A stretch of DNA of 18,534 nucleotides from Zygnema cylindricum (GCA_037447655.1 JBBHKE010003383.1:259757-278290); one strand, 5' to 3'. Positions 1-10,815 are shown, counted from the first letter of the stretch. Notes: generated by a model from the sequence alone, not told the origin. Numbers and translations are program-made.

Positions 1-490
1 AAAAAACGGACTCTTGTTTCCGTACAGTTTATATTATTGTTAGTAGAAATATTTTTCGCCATAGTAGTGACTCCATTAGAGAGAGAGGGAATCCGTGCAG
101 CCATGGAAAAAAAAAAAAGCGTAAAGATTTTAAATATTTTAAACGTTTTTAAACGTTTTTTATTTAGTTTTTGAAGGTTTTTCAACAGATTTTTAAAGGT
201 TTTTAATAGTTTTATAAGGTTTTCAATAGTTTTTTTTAGGTTTTTTGAAGCTTTTTGAGGTTTTTGGGAGATAGGGTTAACATCGAATGTAAATATGTCA
301 AAGCAGGCGCGTCTTATAAAGCTACAGTTTCTATGATCCAGTTGTAGTTCCGTTAGCGGGTTAAAAGCATGAAACAAAAGTACAAAACTGTACGGTACTG
401 GTACTGTGCTGTACTGTAGTAATCGTACGTACGTTCGAAAAATGTGAAAAGTGCGTAAATAAAATAAACAATATTTGTATAGCAGTACAG
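1..490. other. AT-rich flank with T-rich degenerate repeat
   Basis: No gene is seen. Positions about 125-262 form a T-rich degenerate series in which short tracts such as AGGTTTTT and AATAGTTTT recur every 15-20 bases. Positions about 385-435 are rich in GTAC steps (GTACGGTACTGGTACTG and CGTACGTACG), a sequence flavour that recurs at 2631-2686. An open frame of 68 codons on the minus strand (353-559) overlaps the TIR at 491 and looks like chance. Confidence 0.6.
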
Positions 491-857
491 TACACCGCCA
501 ATCGCTATTAGCGTTGTGTACGCTAATCCCGTCCCGCTTTTTTTTTGTTTTATTCTCAAATAGCGTAGTTTATTCTATTTTTTTCTTTATTCTATTTAGG
601 GTTATATTCAGTACGTTATCTTAAATAGAGTGGTGTACGGTCAGTGTCAGACCGCACATAAATGTACCTTTTTAAGTTAAAAATTACAATAAATTAGTTT
701 TAGTAACCGCGGACGCATGAGAATGTGCGTTCTAAAAAGGAAAAAAAACCAGGTCGTAAAAAATCCCGCTCGCACATATTCGTCCGACAGCCGCGTTTCG
801 ACCGTATGAATGTACGATTTGTGTACGATCTGTCAGATTTTGTACGGAGACCTATAC

Positions 858-990
858 TACACCGCGCATCGTAATTAGAGTAATGAAAAAATTAGAGTAA
901 AAAAAGAGAAAAAAATAATTAGAGTAATTTACTCTAATTTATGTGATAGAGCTGTTTCAAAAAGGAATTTACTCTAATTTATGCGGTGTA
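858..990. mobile_element. 133-bp MITE of the TACACCGC-TIR family
   Basis: This short element begins TACACCGCGCATCGTAATTA and ends in the inverted form TAATTTATGCGGTGTA. ATTAGAGTAA and its complement TTACTCTAAT recur inside it. The right half (a GTGATAGAG block, then TTTACTCTAAT, then GCGGTGTA) parallels the right ends at 1362 and 16616, so it is a miniature of the same family. TA lies at both tips. It is noncoding and sits inside the 491-2415 element, so it probably inserted later or arose by internal rearrangement. Confidence 0.7.
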
Positions 991-1089
991 CTCTAATTTG
1001 GCAAGTTAATATCCTCTATTGTAAATAAGGTATTCGTACAGAATCTGACAAAACGTACAGTTTATCGTCACTATGACGTTCGCATTACG

Positions 1090-1362
1090 CGTTTTGTTAA
1101 AACGCAGTTACATGATAATGGCCTGTATTAAATCATTATTTGTACTTTTTTACTTATAAAAGTACAACTTTGCACGGTCGGACGTCGTCCGTACTCCACA
1201 CTATTTAAAACGAACCTATATTAGAATTAAAAACGCTAATTAAACCTTACCTAAATTAGAATAATGAAAAAATTAGAATCGATTACTCTATTTGATGTGA
1301 TAGAGTCAAAATTTCGAGCGACCGAATTAGAGTAATTTACTCTAATTACGATTCGCGGTGTA
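1090..1362 (+). mobile_element. Second right-end segment of the TACACCGC-TIR family
   Basis: This block ends in ATTACGATTCGCGGTGTA. It is colinear with the last 220 or so bases of the 10-kb element (about 16380-16616): GCACGGTCGGACGTCGT, CTCCACACTATTTAAA, CCTATATTAGAAT, GCTAATTAAACCTTACC and the terminal ACTCTAATTACGATTCG occur in the same order. A left partner could be the TIR at 858, giving an 858-1362 element, or it may have been lost. No coding potential is seen. Confidence 0.65.
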
Positions 1363-1404
1363 GTGTAAGCATGTTTGCGACCGACATTTTTTTTTTCAAA
1401 GATC

Positions 1405-1412
1405 CAAATTAC
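1405..1412 (+). repeat. Left 8-bp target site duplication of hAT-like element
   Basis: CAAATTAC directly precedes the TIR at 1413 and recurs exactly at 2285-2292, immediately after the right TIR. An 8-bp duplication is the established signature of hAT integration. Confidence 0.85.
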
Positions 1413-2284
1413 TAGTGTTGTGTATCGGTAAGGATTTGCCGATAACCGATATGGGCCTTTTTTCGGGTATCCGATAATCGATATATTGGTACGATATATC
1501 GATATCGGTCTTGTCGCCGATAAGTAGCCGATAATATCGGGTACTTATCGGCGATAATGCCGATAACGATAGTTATCGGCGATAACTGTACGGACCGTAC
1601 AGATAAATGTACGGCCTATACACTCAACTGTACGCCTTATTCTCCGGACGTACGGAAACTGTACGTCTTATTCTCCGGACGTACGGATCCAGTAAAAACG
1701 ATGTACCTTTCACATCCGACGCCATGGCTTTGTCCCTTTATTCCTTGAGATCCACTGGGGACATGCCACGTGTCAACCTGCCAGCTTTTTTGGCATAAGC
1801 TGCCAAAAGAGCCATTCCGGATGCTGGCGCTCACGCTGGCCGTCCGCTCTTGTTTTCTCATTCCAAGTCGTCCGTTCGATTTCGGCGGCACGCAGAATGT
1901 TATTTTGCGTCCGTTGTACTTTTGTGTGCGCCGTCCTTTTACAGTTCCATGTCCACCAGTTTTTGGTAAAATTACGTACATCGCCGTAAAATTTTTGTCC
2001 AGTTAACTGGCCAACGTTTATATGCTGCGCTTTCCGTAATAAATTGCAGCTAAACGGTAACGGCACATATTTTTATACGTGGCATGCCACGCTATATAAA
2101 ATCAATAAAATAATACAGTATGTTATAAAGTGCTATTGTATGCATACTATATATTTTTTAAGTTATCGGCGATATGGAATTTGTTGGTCCCAGACCGATA
2201 TATCGGAATCTCTGACCGTTCGATAACCGATAACTATCGGTATCGGTGTTATCGCGATAAGTTTTTTACCGATACACAACACTA
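1413..2284. mobile_element. Nonautonomous hAT-like DNA transposon
   Basis: The 872-bp element has perfect 19-bp inverted termini (TAGTGTTGTGTATCGGTAA at 1413-1431, its complement at 2266-2284) and an exact 8-bp duplication, CAAATTAC, on both sides. Both subterminal regions (about 1430-1590 and 2160-2265) are crowded with CGATA/TATCG words in both orientations, the kind of clustered short repeat that hAT transposases usually bind. Positions 1627-1687 contain a 30-bp tandem duplication built around TTCTCCGGACGTACGG. Internal open frames reach only 114 codons and show no BED finger or hAT dimerisation domain, so it needs a transposase in trans. The perfect TIRs and duplication suggest a fairly young insertion, later than the surrounding TACACCGC element. 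Confidence 0.88.
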
Positions 2285-2292
2285 CAAATTAC
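2285..2292 (+). repeat. Right 8-bp target site duplication of hAT-like element
   Basis: CAAATTAC, identical to 1405-1412, follows the right TIR end ACACTA directly. Confidence 0.85.
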
Positions 2293-2415
2293 CATAATCA
2301 AACAATTAGAATGTATGATTTTTTCCAAAATTTTCAAATTCTTAAATAGCGTACACCACGGCAATTATTTGTATACGCTAATGAAACCTACACGCTAATA
2401 GCGATTGGCGGTGTA

Positions 2416-2861
2416 CTGTACTGTACTTTACTAAATTCTATACTTTTACTTTTTTAGAGAGTCACGCTATAAAAGAGAAACGTCACGTCATGTCATGTCA
2501 CGTTATTACGGCTACAGATTTTGATGTACTTTAATTTTTAAGGTTGTAGATTATACATCAGCCGTACGATTCTATAATGGACGGTCCATAACTGTACAGT
2601 TGCAAACCGCTATGCGGTAACTTTTCAGAAAGTACAGTACAGTACAGACAGTGTAGCACAGTACTGTACAGTACTGTACTGTACAGAAACACCGTGAATC
2701 GCTTAAAACATCTTATATCCGTACACATTTGTCCAATTTTCAGTTTGAGACCGCCAATCGGAAGCTGAGAATCTTACCTTTCAAGCGCCACCGTCAAATC
2801 CACAATCCAACACGTGTGTACGGAGAAAAGATGTATTAAGTGGCGAAAAAAATATTAACAC
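2416..2861. other. Intergenic stretch with GTAC-rich palindromes
   Basis: No gene is visible. Positions 2631-2686 are a run of AGTAC/TGTAC words (for example CAGTACTGTACAGTACTGTA) able to form many short palindromes. A TATAAAAG word lies at about 2469, followed by a CACGTCATGTCATGTCACG-like partial palindrome; a promoter is possible but unsupported by any downstream gene. The rest is unique AT-rich sequence. Confidence 0.5.
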
Positions 2862-3084
2862 TAAGGGCACTTTCCCATGTGCTAAAGTTACAGTTATTTT
2901 GTGTCGTTTTCCTCTTTAACTTGGAAAAAAACGAGAAAATCAGCCGTACCAAAAAAATGAAATTTCCACCGTACAAGTTGCTTACCTTAAAACTTTACAT
3001 GTACTGCAGTTTGTAGTCTAGCGCGATGCAATTTGACGTATAGCGCGTTTCGACCCACTTTCGCGTCCTTTCAGCTCATCTTCA

Positions 3085-3128
3085 AACTATATTTAAAATC
3101 ACCTCGCGAGGTGATTTAAAATATAGTT
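3085..3128. repeat. 44-bp near-perfect palindrome
   Basis: Two 22-base halves centred on CCTCG|CGAGG pair with a single mismatch (AACTATATTT at the left edge, AAATATAGTT at the right). It lies at the inner edge of the left inverted repeat of the TAAGGGC element. It would extrude as a cruciform or fold as an RNA hairpin; function is unknown. Confidence 0.85.
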
Positions 3129-3353
3129 CCACGAGGTGAGCGAATAGGCAGTGCTGTGCACGTGTCGGAAGTTTTTGACAATTTTTGTGCACGGAGTACA
3201 AAAAAAAATCCACTGCACGTTTCCAGCCTGTGCGTGACTTTTATTTGTGCATTTTTTCCGTGCGTTTTTTCCGTGTGTTTTTTTTCCGTACAAGGGCCGT
3301 GGAGGGGTCTCGACCAAAGGACGCCATTTCGCAAAAGCGAAGTCCGTGAAAGC

Positions 3354-3378
3354 GCCTCTCTCTCTCTCCCTCTCTCAC
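3354..3378. repeat. Short CT-rich microsatellite
   Basis: An imperfect (CT)n run lies inside the TAAGGGC element, interrupted by CCC. Confidence 0.7.
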
Positions 3379-3510
3379 TACCACGTCTATCTCACAATTC
3401 TTGCAACGAAAAACGTTTAGAATGGTATCAAATGAAAGATCTCTGAAAACGGTTTCTTTTTACTATCTTTGGGCGTATTTTGAAAGCAAGTAGAGTAAAA
3501 AAAGACAAAA

Positions 3511-3590
3511 CCAATCAAAAAACCATGGCGGAAAGTATAGAATTTGTGATGTCGGCGCTGTCATAGTTGAGCGTGACGTGCGTGACGTCA
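3511..3590 (+). promoter_or_regulatory. CCAAT / ATGGCGG / CRE motif cluster
   Basis: CCAAT lies at 3511-3515, ATGGCGGAA (YY1/ETS-like) at 3525-3533 and a perfect cAMP-response element TGACGTCA at 3583-3590, preceded by another TGACG. This combination is typical of TATA-less metazoan promoters. Similar motifs recur in the outer arms of the 10-kb foldback element. No downstream coding region supports a gene, so promoter activity is inference. Confidence 0.35.
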
Positions 3591-3800
3591 CAAAAACACA
3601 AACCCTAAACATCTGCAATGCCTCCACGTCGACAAAGTGGCGTACAGACATTACAAAGTCACAAAAACTATACGGCGTGCGGGTGGACGTTTGAAATTGA
3701 AGTCAAGTGGAAGTTTCGCCTCATTTTGTGTACCGTTTATCTGTCACATGTTTCGTATATGTCTACGCTTATCACTTTTTGAAGTAACAAGTATTTGCAC

Positions 3801-3830
3801 TTAGGGCGTATCCCCATGTAACCGATATTT
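3801..3830 (+). repeat. Third TAAGGGC-type terminal repeat copy
   Basis: TTAGGGCGTATCCCCATGTA matches the element termini at 2862 and 4501 (common core AGGGCGTNTCCC-ATGT). It faces right, so with the right end at 4501 it could bound a 0.7-kb element sitting inside, or abutting, the larger unit. Confidence 0.6.
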
Positions 3831-3972
3831 TGAAACGTTATTTTGGAATTTAGCGCTGATTTTACGGTGTACTTTTCAAAGTGTGCCTATGTCAATCGTT
3901 ACTTGCGCGTTCATTATTTTGAATATGTGGCAGTTGTACACGTCGCCAATACGTGCGAAACCCAAACTGCTG

Positions 3973-4142
3973 ACATTTGTAGACGCCAACGGTCTCGGAA
4001 CAAACTGCAGACATTTGTACGTCGTAAAGATCTCCTGGCATACTGGGACAATTGTCGACGCCAACTGTCATTTGTTGACGCCCACACGTGAACGACATAA
4101 GCAATCGCCTACGTCTACAAAATGACATTTGTAGACACCCAC
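3973..4142 (+). repeat. Iteron-like series of ACATTTGTAGACGCCAAC
   Basis: Five variants of an 18-base motif occur at about 3973, 4011, 4048, 4067 and 4125: ACATTTGTAGACGCCAAC, a GTACGTCG form, ACAATTGTCGACGCCAAC, a TCATTTGTTGACGCCCAC form and ACATTTGTAGACACCCAC. The first three are spaced 37-38 bases apart. The last belongs to a perfect 9-bp hairpin, GTCTACAAA (4113-4121) with TTTGTAGAC (4128-4136). Spaced degenerate repeats of this kind could be protein-binding sites of the element; this is inference. Confidence 0.6.
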
Positions 4143-4501
4143 AAGTGGACAACAAAAGCAAACGGACAAACAAATTTTTTTCGTGTATTCTCCCAACTGC
4201 AAAAAAACAAATGAAAACTTTTGACGAGTGCAACCCAAGATTTGTATTCGTTAATAGGGTAGTATTTTGATTAAAAGGAGGTCACGATTTGATTTCATTA
4301 AAAGTGTGAAGATGAGCTGGAAGTGGGTCGCGATGATAATACTGCCAAATCGCCGTACCTTTCAAGTTCCAAGATGACGCAAAATGTATTTGAGTTTTTG
4401 CCCATTTTTCGTACGGCGTAATAATTTCAAGTAGGAAGTCCCATTTTCTGTGTAAACGACGGAAAAAAACCCTTACTTCAACACATAGGGACACGCCCTT
4501 A

Positions 4502-5837
4502 CATTGGAATGCTCTGAAAGCTGTATGGAGATCTTCGCTAGAAACTATTATGACATTATGAGATAACAGTTGTAGCTTTTGTCGTCAAGATCGAAAAAAA
4601 TCTTCTAAACTACTGTAACGTATTGCCACCAGTATTGAAATATCAAATGGTGAGAGACAAAGAGATCGCTTTAAGACCAACAAGAAATTATAGGGTTATA
4701 TTTGGTGGGAGTTGGGGATCCATGCAAACGCAGTATAAGAAGAAAATACAAAAATAGTACGAGGGTATCATTAGGGGTGGGGGGGCTTTAAAAAAAAAGA
4801 TTGCGATCATTTTTATAACAGCGTACAGAGGTATTATGATAATTATCGAACTAATAACTTATCGTAACACATTGATATTATATTTCAATATAAATCTTTC
4901 CGACAAACCATACCAATTTATTAATACTTTGCATGTAAAAAAAATGATTTATCCATTATCGGCAAACGTCTCTCGATACACTTTGAAATAGTAAGTTATA
5001 TTGGATGGGGAGCGTATAAAAACACCTAATATGGTTTGAAATGTAATCACTTCAGTGGGTAGCGAAGCAAGATATACAATCAAAGGTGTTGTATGTACTC
5101 CCTTCACGTTCTCGATATAGGAGTATACGCCACCCTCGCATGGATCATTTGATTTTGCACGAAGCATGAATAACTTTGGGTGACAAAGTTATCACAAACC
5201 CCAGGAGGTCCCATGATTCTACATGCATGGTATTGCATATTGGATTTGCGGTTTATGATGCAATGTCCTCCAAATAACGTGGTTACATGCCCCATGCCCA
5301 ATTGACACCTTTATGTTGTTTACTTTATATATATCTGAGACCTTCGACTCTTCATTCGACAACTTCTCACAAGGTTGCGTTCGACATTCCTTTTTAGTTA
5401 GAGGGCTTAGTATCCCTTCTCCAAGTCTCGTGTTAGGTTTTCGCCGCCAACGTATTTCCGTCGCCCTTCAACGCTTTTAAATTGCAGCCCTTGTCTAACA
5501 AAGCACGTTGGTGAATGACGATGGGTCGTGGATTAAGAGACTTAAAACCGCGCCACCCGATGCGCAAAAATGATATTTATCATTCCAACCTTTAATGTAG
5601 ACTTGTTTAAGGTAATGGTTCGACCACCCATTTTCGCTTTTAGAGTTAGTGTATAGTGGAGGTTTTAGTGCTTGGTTTTTGTTTGTTTTTTTAAATATTT
5701 TTATAGCTTTCAATTTCTAGCTCTTTGTGTTGCTTACGTAGTGTTCGTTAGTTCTTTTGGGTTTTCCATCTAATGGTAGTCAACAATTTTCTATTTCAAT
5801 CATGTTTTGTACTTAGATGGTTTCACCATAACATTTT

Positions 5838-5840
<3 letters not shown>
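4502..5840. other. Unassigned AT-rich region, no gene recognised
   Basis: No coding region, RNA gene or clear transposon is supported. A 9-bp hairpin, ATAACTTTG-GGTGA-CAAAGTTAT, lies at 5170-5192. TATA-like words occur near 5013 and 5325. Around 5340-5480 is a short CG-richer block (TCATTCGACAACTTCTCACAAGG) that resembles a leader or solo-LTR fragment, but I found no repeat partner. Open frames are 80 codons or less. Confidence 0.5.

Positions 5841-5888
<48 letters not shown>
5841..5888. repeat. (TA)n microsatellite
   Basis: About 24 uninterrupted TA units. TTAGATGG occurs just upstream (5813-5820) and just downstream (5887-5894), which may be chance or a short duplication around an insertion that expanded into the TA run. 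Confidence 0.95.
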
Positions 5889-5891
<3 letters not shown>

Positions 5892-6427
5892 TGGATTTGA
5901 TGAAGTTGACTATTAGGCTTCTTCGCATTTTGTGGAGGATCTCTCCCCTGCGCTGTACTTTTCAGTTTTTATGTCTCATATCCACCTGTTTATTCATTTC
6001 AACGGAAAAGGCCGCACTAGCCACGTGCAAAAATTTTAGCTCATTGTGGAATATACAAGTCAGTTTTGAGAAGCGAAAATTCAAAATTATTCTGCCATCA
6101 TTTCGTACTATGTTTGTACAAAACTTTTTATGAATTTGTTCTTTATGTCGGAATAACTTGCAAGGAGAAAAAATACTTGAAATAGTGCTCGTGAAAAGTA
6201 TTGCCCCTTTTTAACAACCTATATGGCACACCGCCCATTGATATTAGTGTCGGTCACACTATTTCCAGGTAGAGTTTACTAGACGCGAACGCATAAACTA
6301 TAGAGTTTTACTAGAGTACAGTACGGTAGTGTTGACATCACATTTGAGTAAGTGGCAATGTAGACCACGTTGCAAGACGCAGTTTAGTATAAATAATTAT
6401 GGAAATATGTCACCCCTAATAATCCAC
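5889..6427. other. Unassigned flank left of the foldback element
   Basis: No gene is recognised. An 80-codon open frame (5891-6133) has no recognisable features. A TIR-like word, CACACCGCCCATTGATATTA, starts at 6227 and resembles the TACACCGCC ends. It may be the relic of an older family member into or beside which the large element inserted. Confidence 0.45.
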
Positions 6428-7680
6428 TACACCGCGAATCGTAATTAGAGTAAATACGCTAATTCGGTTGACCTAAATTTTGACTCTATCATGTTAAATA
6501 GAGTTTAGACAATTCTAAATTTATCATTACACTATTTAAGGTAAGGTTTAATCATCGTCAAAAAATTCTAATATAGGTTCGTTTTAAATAGTGTGGAGTA
6601 CAAATGACGTCTGACTGTGCAAAATTGTACATTTAAAAGTAGAAAGGTACATATAATGATATAACAAAATCGCGCTCGCACGTGAAATCGCACTAAATAA
6701 AAAGATACAATCAGATAGAAAAAAATCCGTTCGCATAACTCTCGTCTGTCGACAGCATCGTCGTCAGTGTGAATATTTACGTTAATCTACATGTTAAAAG
6801 TTTATAGTATAACGGTGACAATACGTGTTTGTATTTATTCCCATTATATTTTTGTAACTGTTGTTCGACGTTCCGCGTATTCAGTTATAATAGGGAACTT
6901 CGCCCCAATTTCATTAAAAATGTATTCTAATACAGGATCGCGTCTGTTTTAGCGTAAATATTAATTCTAAAAAAACCAGACTTACCAAAATGACCCTTGA
7001 GAGGAGTCACTTTTAACTGTAACATGGGTTTTTTGCCATGATGAAACATGAAATAAAGTAACCATATTGACAAAAATAGAATAAATATACAACATTTGGC
7101 ATTGGTGATATGTGTCGTGAGGTTACGCCAAATGCGGACAGACCTTGCAAAATGTAATCTTCTTGGACCAATCACAGTCACGATTTATTTGTTCAATCGC
7201 AGCCGCTCATTTTTATTTTTGGTTCCCTTTGGAATCTGACAACCGCCGCCATCCTGACTGCGCCGCCATCCGAAAAATCTCTCCAATTTTTCAACAAGCA
7301 TCTGTGAGAGTCACGCTTCTTTTTTCACCGCCATGGATTGCTTGTCGCCCACGTCATCGCTTTCATGACATTTGCTTACTTTCTTAAAGTACTGTGAAGA
7401 TAAATGAGCTTAATATTGTTTCGGGAGATGTATGTCACAATTTTTTTTGGTGAGTCCACAAAAGTTTTTTATCTGTTACAAATAAAGTAATAGTGTCTCC
7501 ATTCTTATGTACCCATAGAACACGACAATTTTGAGATGTGTAGGAACTTTCTGAGATGAGCAAGAACCTACAAATCTTACAGGAGTAACAGCCAAAAACA
7601 GAAGGGAAGATAATGAAAGAAAATTGGAAAAATATCAAAGTACAAAATTGGAAAAGAAAACTCAAAAGACAAACTAGAGT
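6428..7680 (+). repeat. Left arm, outer unique domain
   Basis: It pairs with the reverse complement of about 15405-16616. The first 210 or so bases differ from the right arm at roughly one position in eight. From about 6640 to 7270 the two copies are almost base-identical; one difference is visible near 6872 (GACGTTCCGCG versus GACATTCCGCG). Beyond 7270 several 10-20-base indels occur, including an extra TTCAACAAGCATCTG-containing segment near 7290. The 84-codon open frame on the minus strand (6927-7181) starts at GTG and is not credible as a gene. Confidence 0.85.
7160..7360 (-). promoter_or_regulatory. Promoter-like motif cluster in left arm
   Basis: On the minus strand the order is TGACGTGG (about 7350-7357), three ATGGCGG words (near 7330, 7262-7269 and 7245-7252, two of them full ATGGCGGC, the YY1 core), then ATTGG (inverted CCAAT, 7168-7172). 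A good splice-donor word, GTAAGT, follows on the same strand at 6985-6980, facing the element end. The layout resembles a TATA-less promoter firing outward, but no transcript is demonstrated. Confidence 0.3.
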
Positions 7681-7795
7681 TATCTGTCTAATTATCTTTC
7701 TGATTATTTGGGTAATTATCTGTCTAATTATCTATCTATCTTTCTATCTATCAATCTATCTATCTATCTATCTATCTGTCTATCTGTCTATCTGT
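7681..7795. repeat. TCTA/TCTG tetranucleotide run
   Basis: Mixed TCTA, TCTG and TAATTATC units form the transition from unique sequence to the octamer array. The open frames that run across it are repeat artefacts. Confidence 0.85.
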
Positions 7796-8124
7796 CTATC
7801 TGTCCACCTGTCCATCTGTCCATCTGTCCATCTGTCCATCTGTCCATCTGTCCATCTGTCCATCTGTCCATCTGTCCATCTGTCCATCTGTCCATCTGTC
7901 CATCTGTCCATCTGTCCATCTGTCCATCTGTCCATCTGTCCATCTGTCCATCTGTCCATCTGTCCATCTGTACATCTGTCCATCTGTCCATCTGTCCATC
8001 TGTCCATCTGTCCATCTGTCCATCTGTCCATCTGTCCATCTGTCCATCTGTCCATCTGTCCATCTGTCCATCTGTCCATCTGTCCATCTGTACATCTGTC
8101 CATCTGTCCATCTGTCCATCTATC
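7796..8124. repeat. (TGTCCATC)n octamer array
   Basis: About 40 copies of the 8-bp unit TGTCCATC. A TGTACATC variant occurs at 7969-7976 and again exactly 120 bases later at 8089-8096, so a 15-unit block was probably duplicated. Because 8 bp changes frame each unit and no stop arises, open frames exist on both strands (for example 7613-8176), all of them repeat artefacts. Confidence 0.95.
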
Positions 8125-10058
<1,934 letters not shown>

Positions 10059-10186
10059 ATACCTACCTACCTACCTATACCTACCTACCTACCTACCTAC
10101 CTACCTACCTACCTACCTACCTACCTACCAACCAACCTACCTACCTACCTACCTACCTACCTACCTACCTACCTACCTACCTACCT
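10059..10186. repeat. (CTAC)n tetranucleotide array
   Basis: Nearly pure ACCT/CTAC repeats with a short ACCAACCAACC interruption. The right-arm counterpart at about 14033-14118 carries the matching GGTTGGTTGG interruption, which confirms homologous position. Confidence 0.95.
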
Positions 10187-10815
10187 GATAGAAAGATAAA
10201 CATGAATAACAGCAGATACACCACAACGGAAGAAAGACAAATAGATTACAAAGAAATCCGGCAAAAGTCATATATTTCACCGGAGGTTTTTCCCCCTCCA
10301 AAATACAAACACATATTACTCCATTGATCCCTTCTCATTAATTAACCCACTACCACTCACCCATTAAATACCCTCTACACAAACAAAGAACAAATACAAG
10401 TAGAAACAATAGTAAGCATAATCACTCAACTAAAGATGACCAGGTACACGCAAAGATGCGCCGGCAATAGTCTACAGCTCCTGAGCTAACTGAGCTAACC
10501 TTCCCTTCCAGAATTCTCTCCCTGTAACCCGAAACAGAACGTGGCAGGATCGATGCAGCATCGTTGCAGAATCGGCTGTACAAAATTCCTACTACTTCGC
10601 CGTACACATTTAATATTTTTGATGAAGGGAGACGCTTCGTTCTTCGCCAACATTTAACCAAATCGTCAAATGTCCGATTCACATGAAACAATAAGTACCG
10701 AGAGTACCACACCAAGCGTACACAAAATAAAGTACTAAACAAAATAACATCGAACCGAACCAACACATAAATGGCGCGATTTCGGCAAACGCCGATTCGC
10801 CCAATATCCTAAAAC
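10187..10815 (-). repeat. Left copy of the 630-bp unique core
   Basis: This array-free block is flanked on both sides by CTAC arrays and pairs with 13402-14032 with almost no differences; the only one I see is in the T/C run near 10288. On the minus strand a 114-codon frame (10766-10422) opens with GTG and contains no methionine codon at all, so it is not a credible stand-alone CDS. The block also holds a near-perfect hairpin, GGCGTTTGCC with flanking ATCG arms (about 10776-10801), and a 9-bp tandem TGAGCTAAC. It could be the ancestral internal part of the transposon or captured host sequence; I do not recognise it. Confidence 0.8.

Larger units (their letters stand above)
491..2415. mobile_element. 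Outer TACACCGCC-TIR element with nested insertions
   Basis: The left end (from 491) and the inverted right end (to 2415) share about 24 bases beginning TACACCGCCAATCGCTATTA, after which they diverge. TA is present at both extremities, consistent with a TA target duplication, although TA could also belong to the TIR. Removing the element and one TA joins the flanks into CAGTACAGTACTGTACTG, a perfect palindrome, so the insertion site may have been GTAC-rich palindromic DNA. The left subterminal part (about 620-830) resembles the ends of the 10-kb element at 6428-16616: both have a TTAAATAGNGTGG-like block, a TGTAC block and a CGTCNGACAGC-like block. No transposase is encoded. The interior holds a miniature relative, another right end and a hAT-like insertion. 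Superfamily is uncertain; the TA flanks would fit Tc1/mariner-type integration. Confidence 0.7.
2862..4501. mobile_element. TAAGGGC-TIR element, about 1.64 kb
   Basis: The left end reads TAAGGGCACTTTCCCATGTG and the inverted right end reads TAAGGGCGTGTCCCTATGTG, so the termini match over about 30 bases with scattered differences. Inner parts of the two ends also match as inverted sequence: CGACCCACTTTCGCG...CAGCTCATCTTCA (about 3049-3086) pairs with the complement of about 4308-4335. The inverted repeats are therefore about 200 bp long but degenerate. A third TIR-like copy, TTAGGGCGTATCCCCATGTA, begins at 3801 in left-end orientation, so the unit may be composite. No convincing target duplication and no transposase are seen; open frames are below 100 codons. 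I do not recognise the superfamily. Confidence 0.65.

Noticed and set aside
590-610. Telomere-like TTAGGG word (also CCCTAAA near 3604)
   Set aside because: Single occurrences only, with no tandem run.
5300-5700. Possible solo LTR or retroelement leader
   Set aside because: A TATA-like word and CG-rich leader-like sequence exist, but there are no TG...CA ends, target duplication or second copy in the window.
4777-6420. TAGGGGTGGG at about 4777 and CACCCCTA at about 6411 as a pair of hAT TIRs
   Set aside because: Only about 8 bases match and the flanking 8-mers (GGTATCAT and ATAATCCA) are not a duplication.
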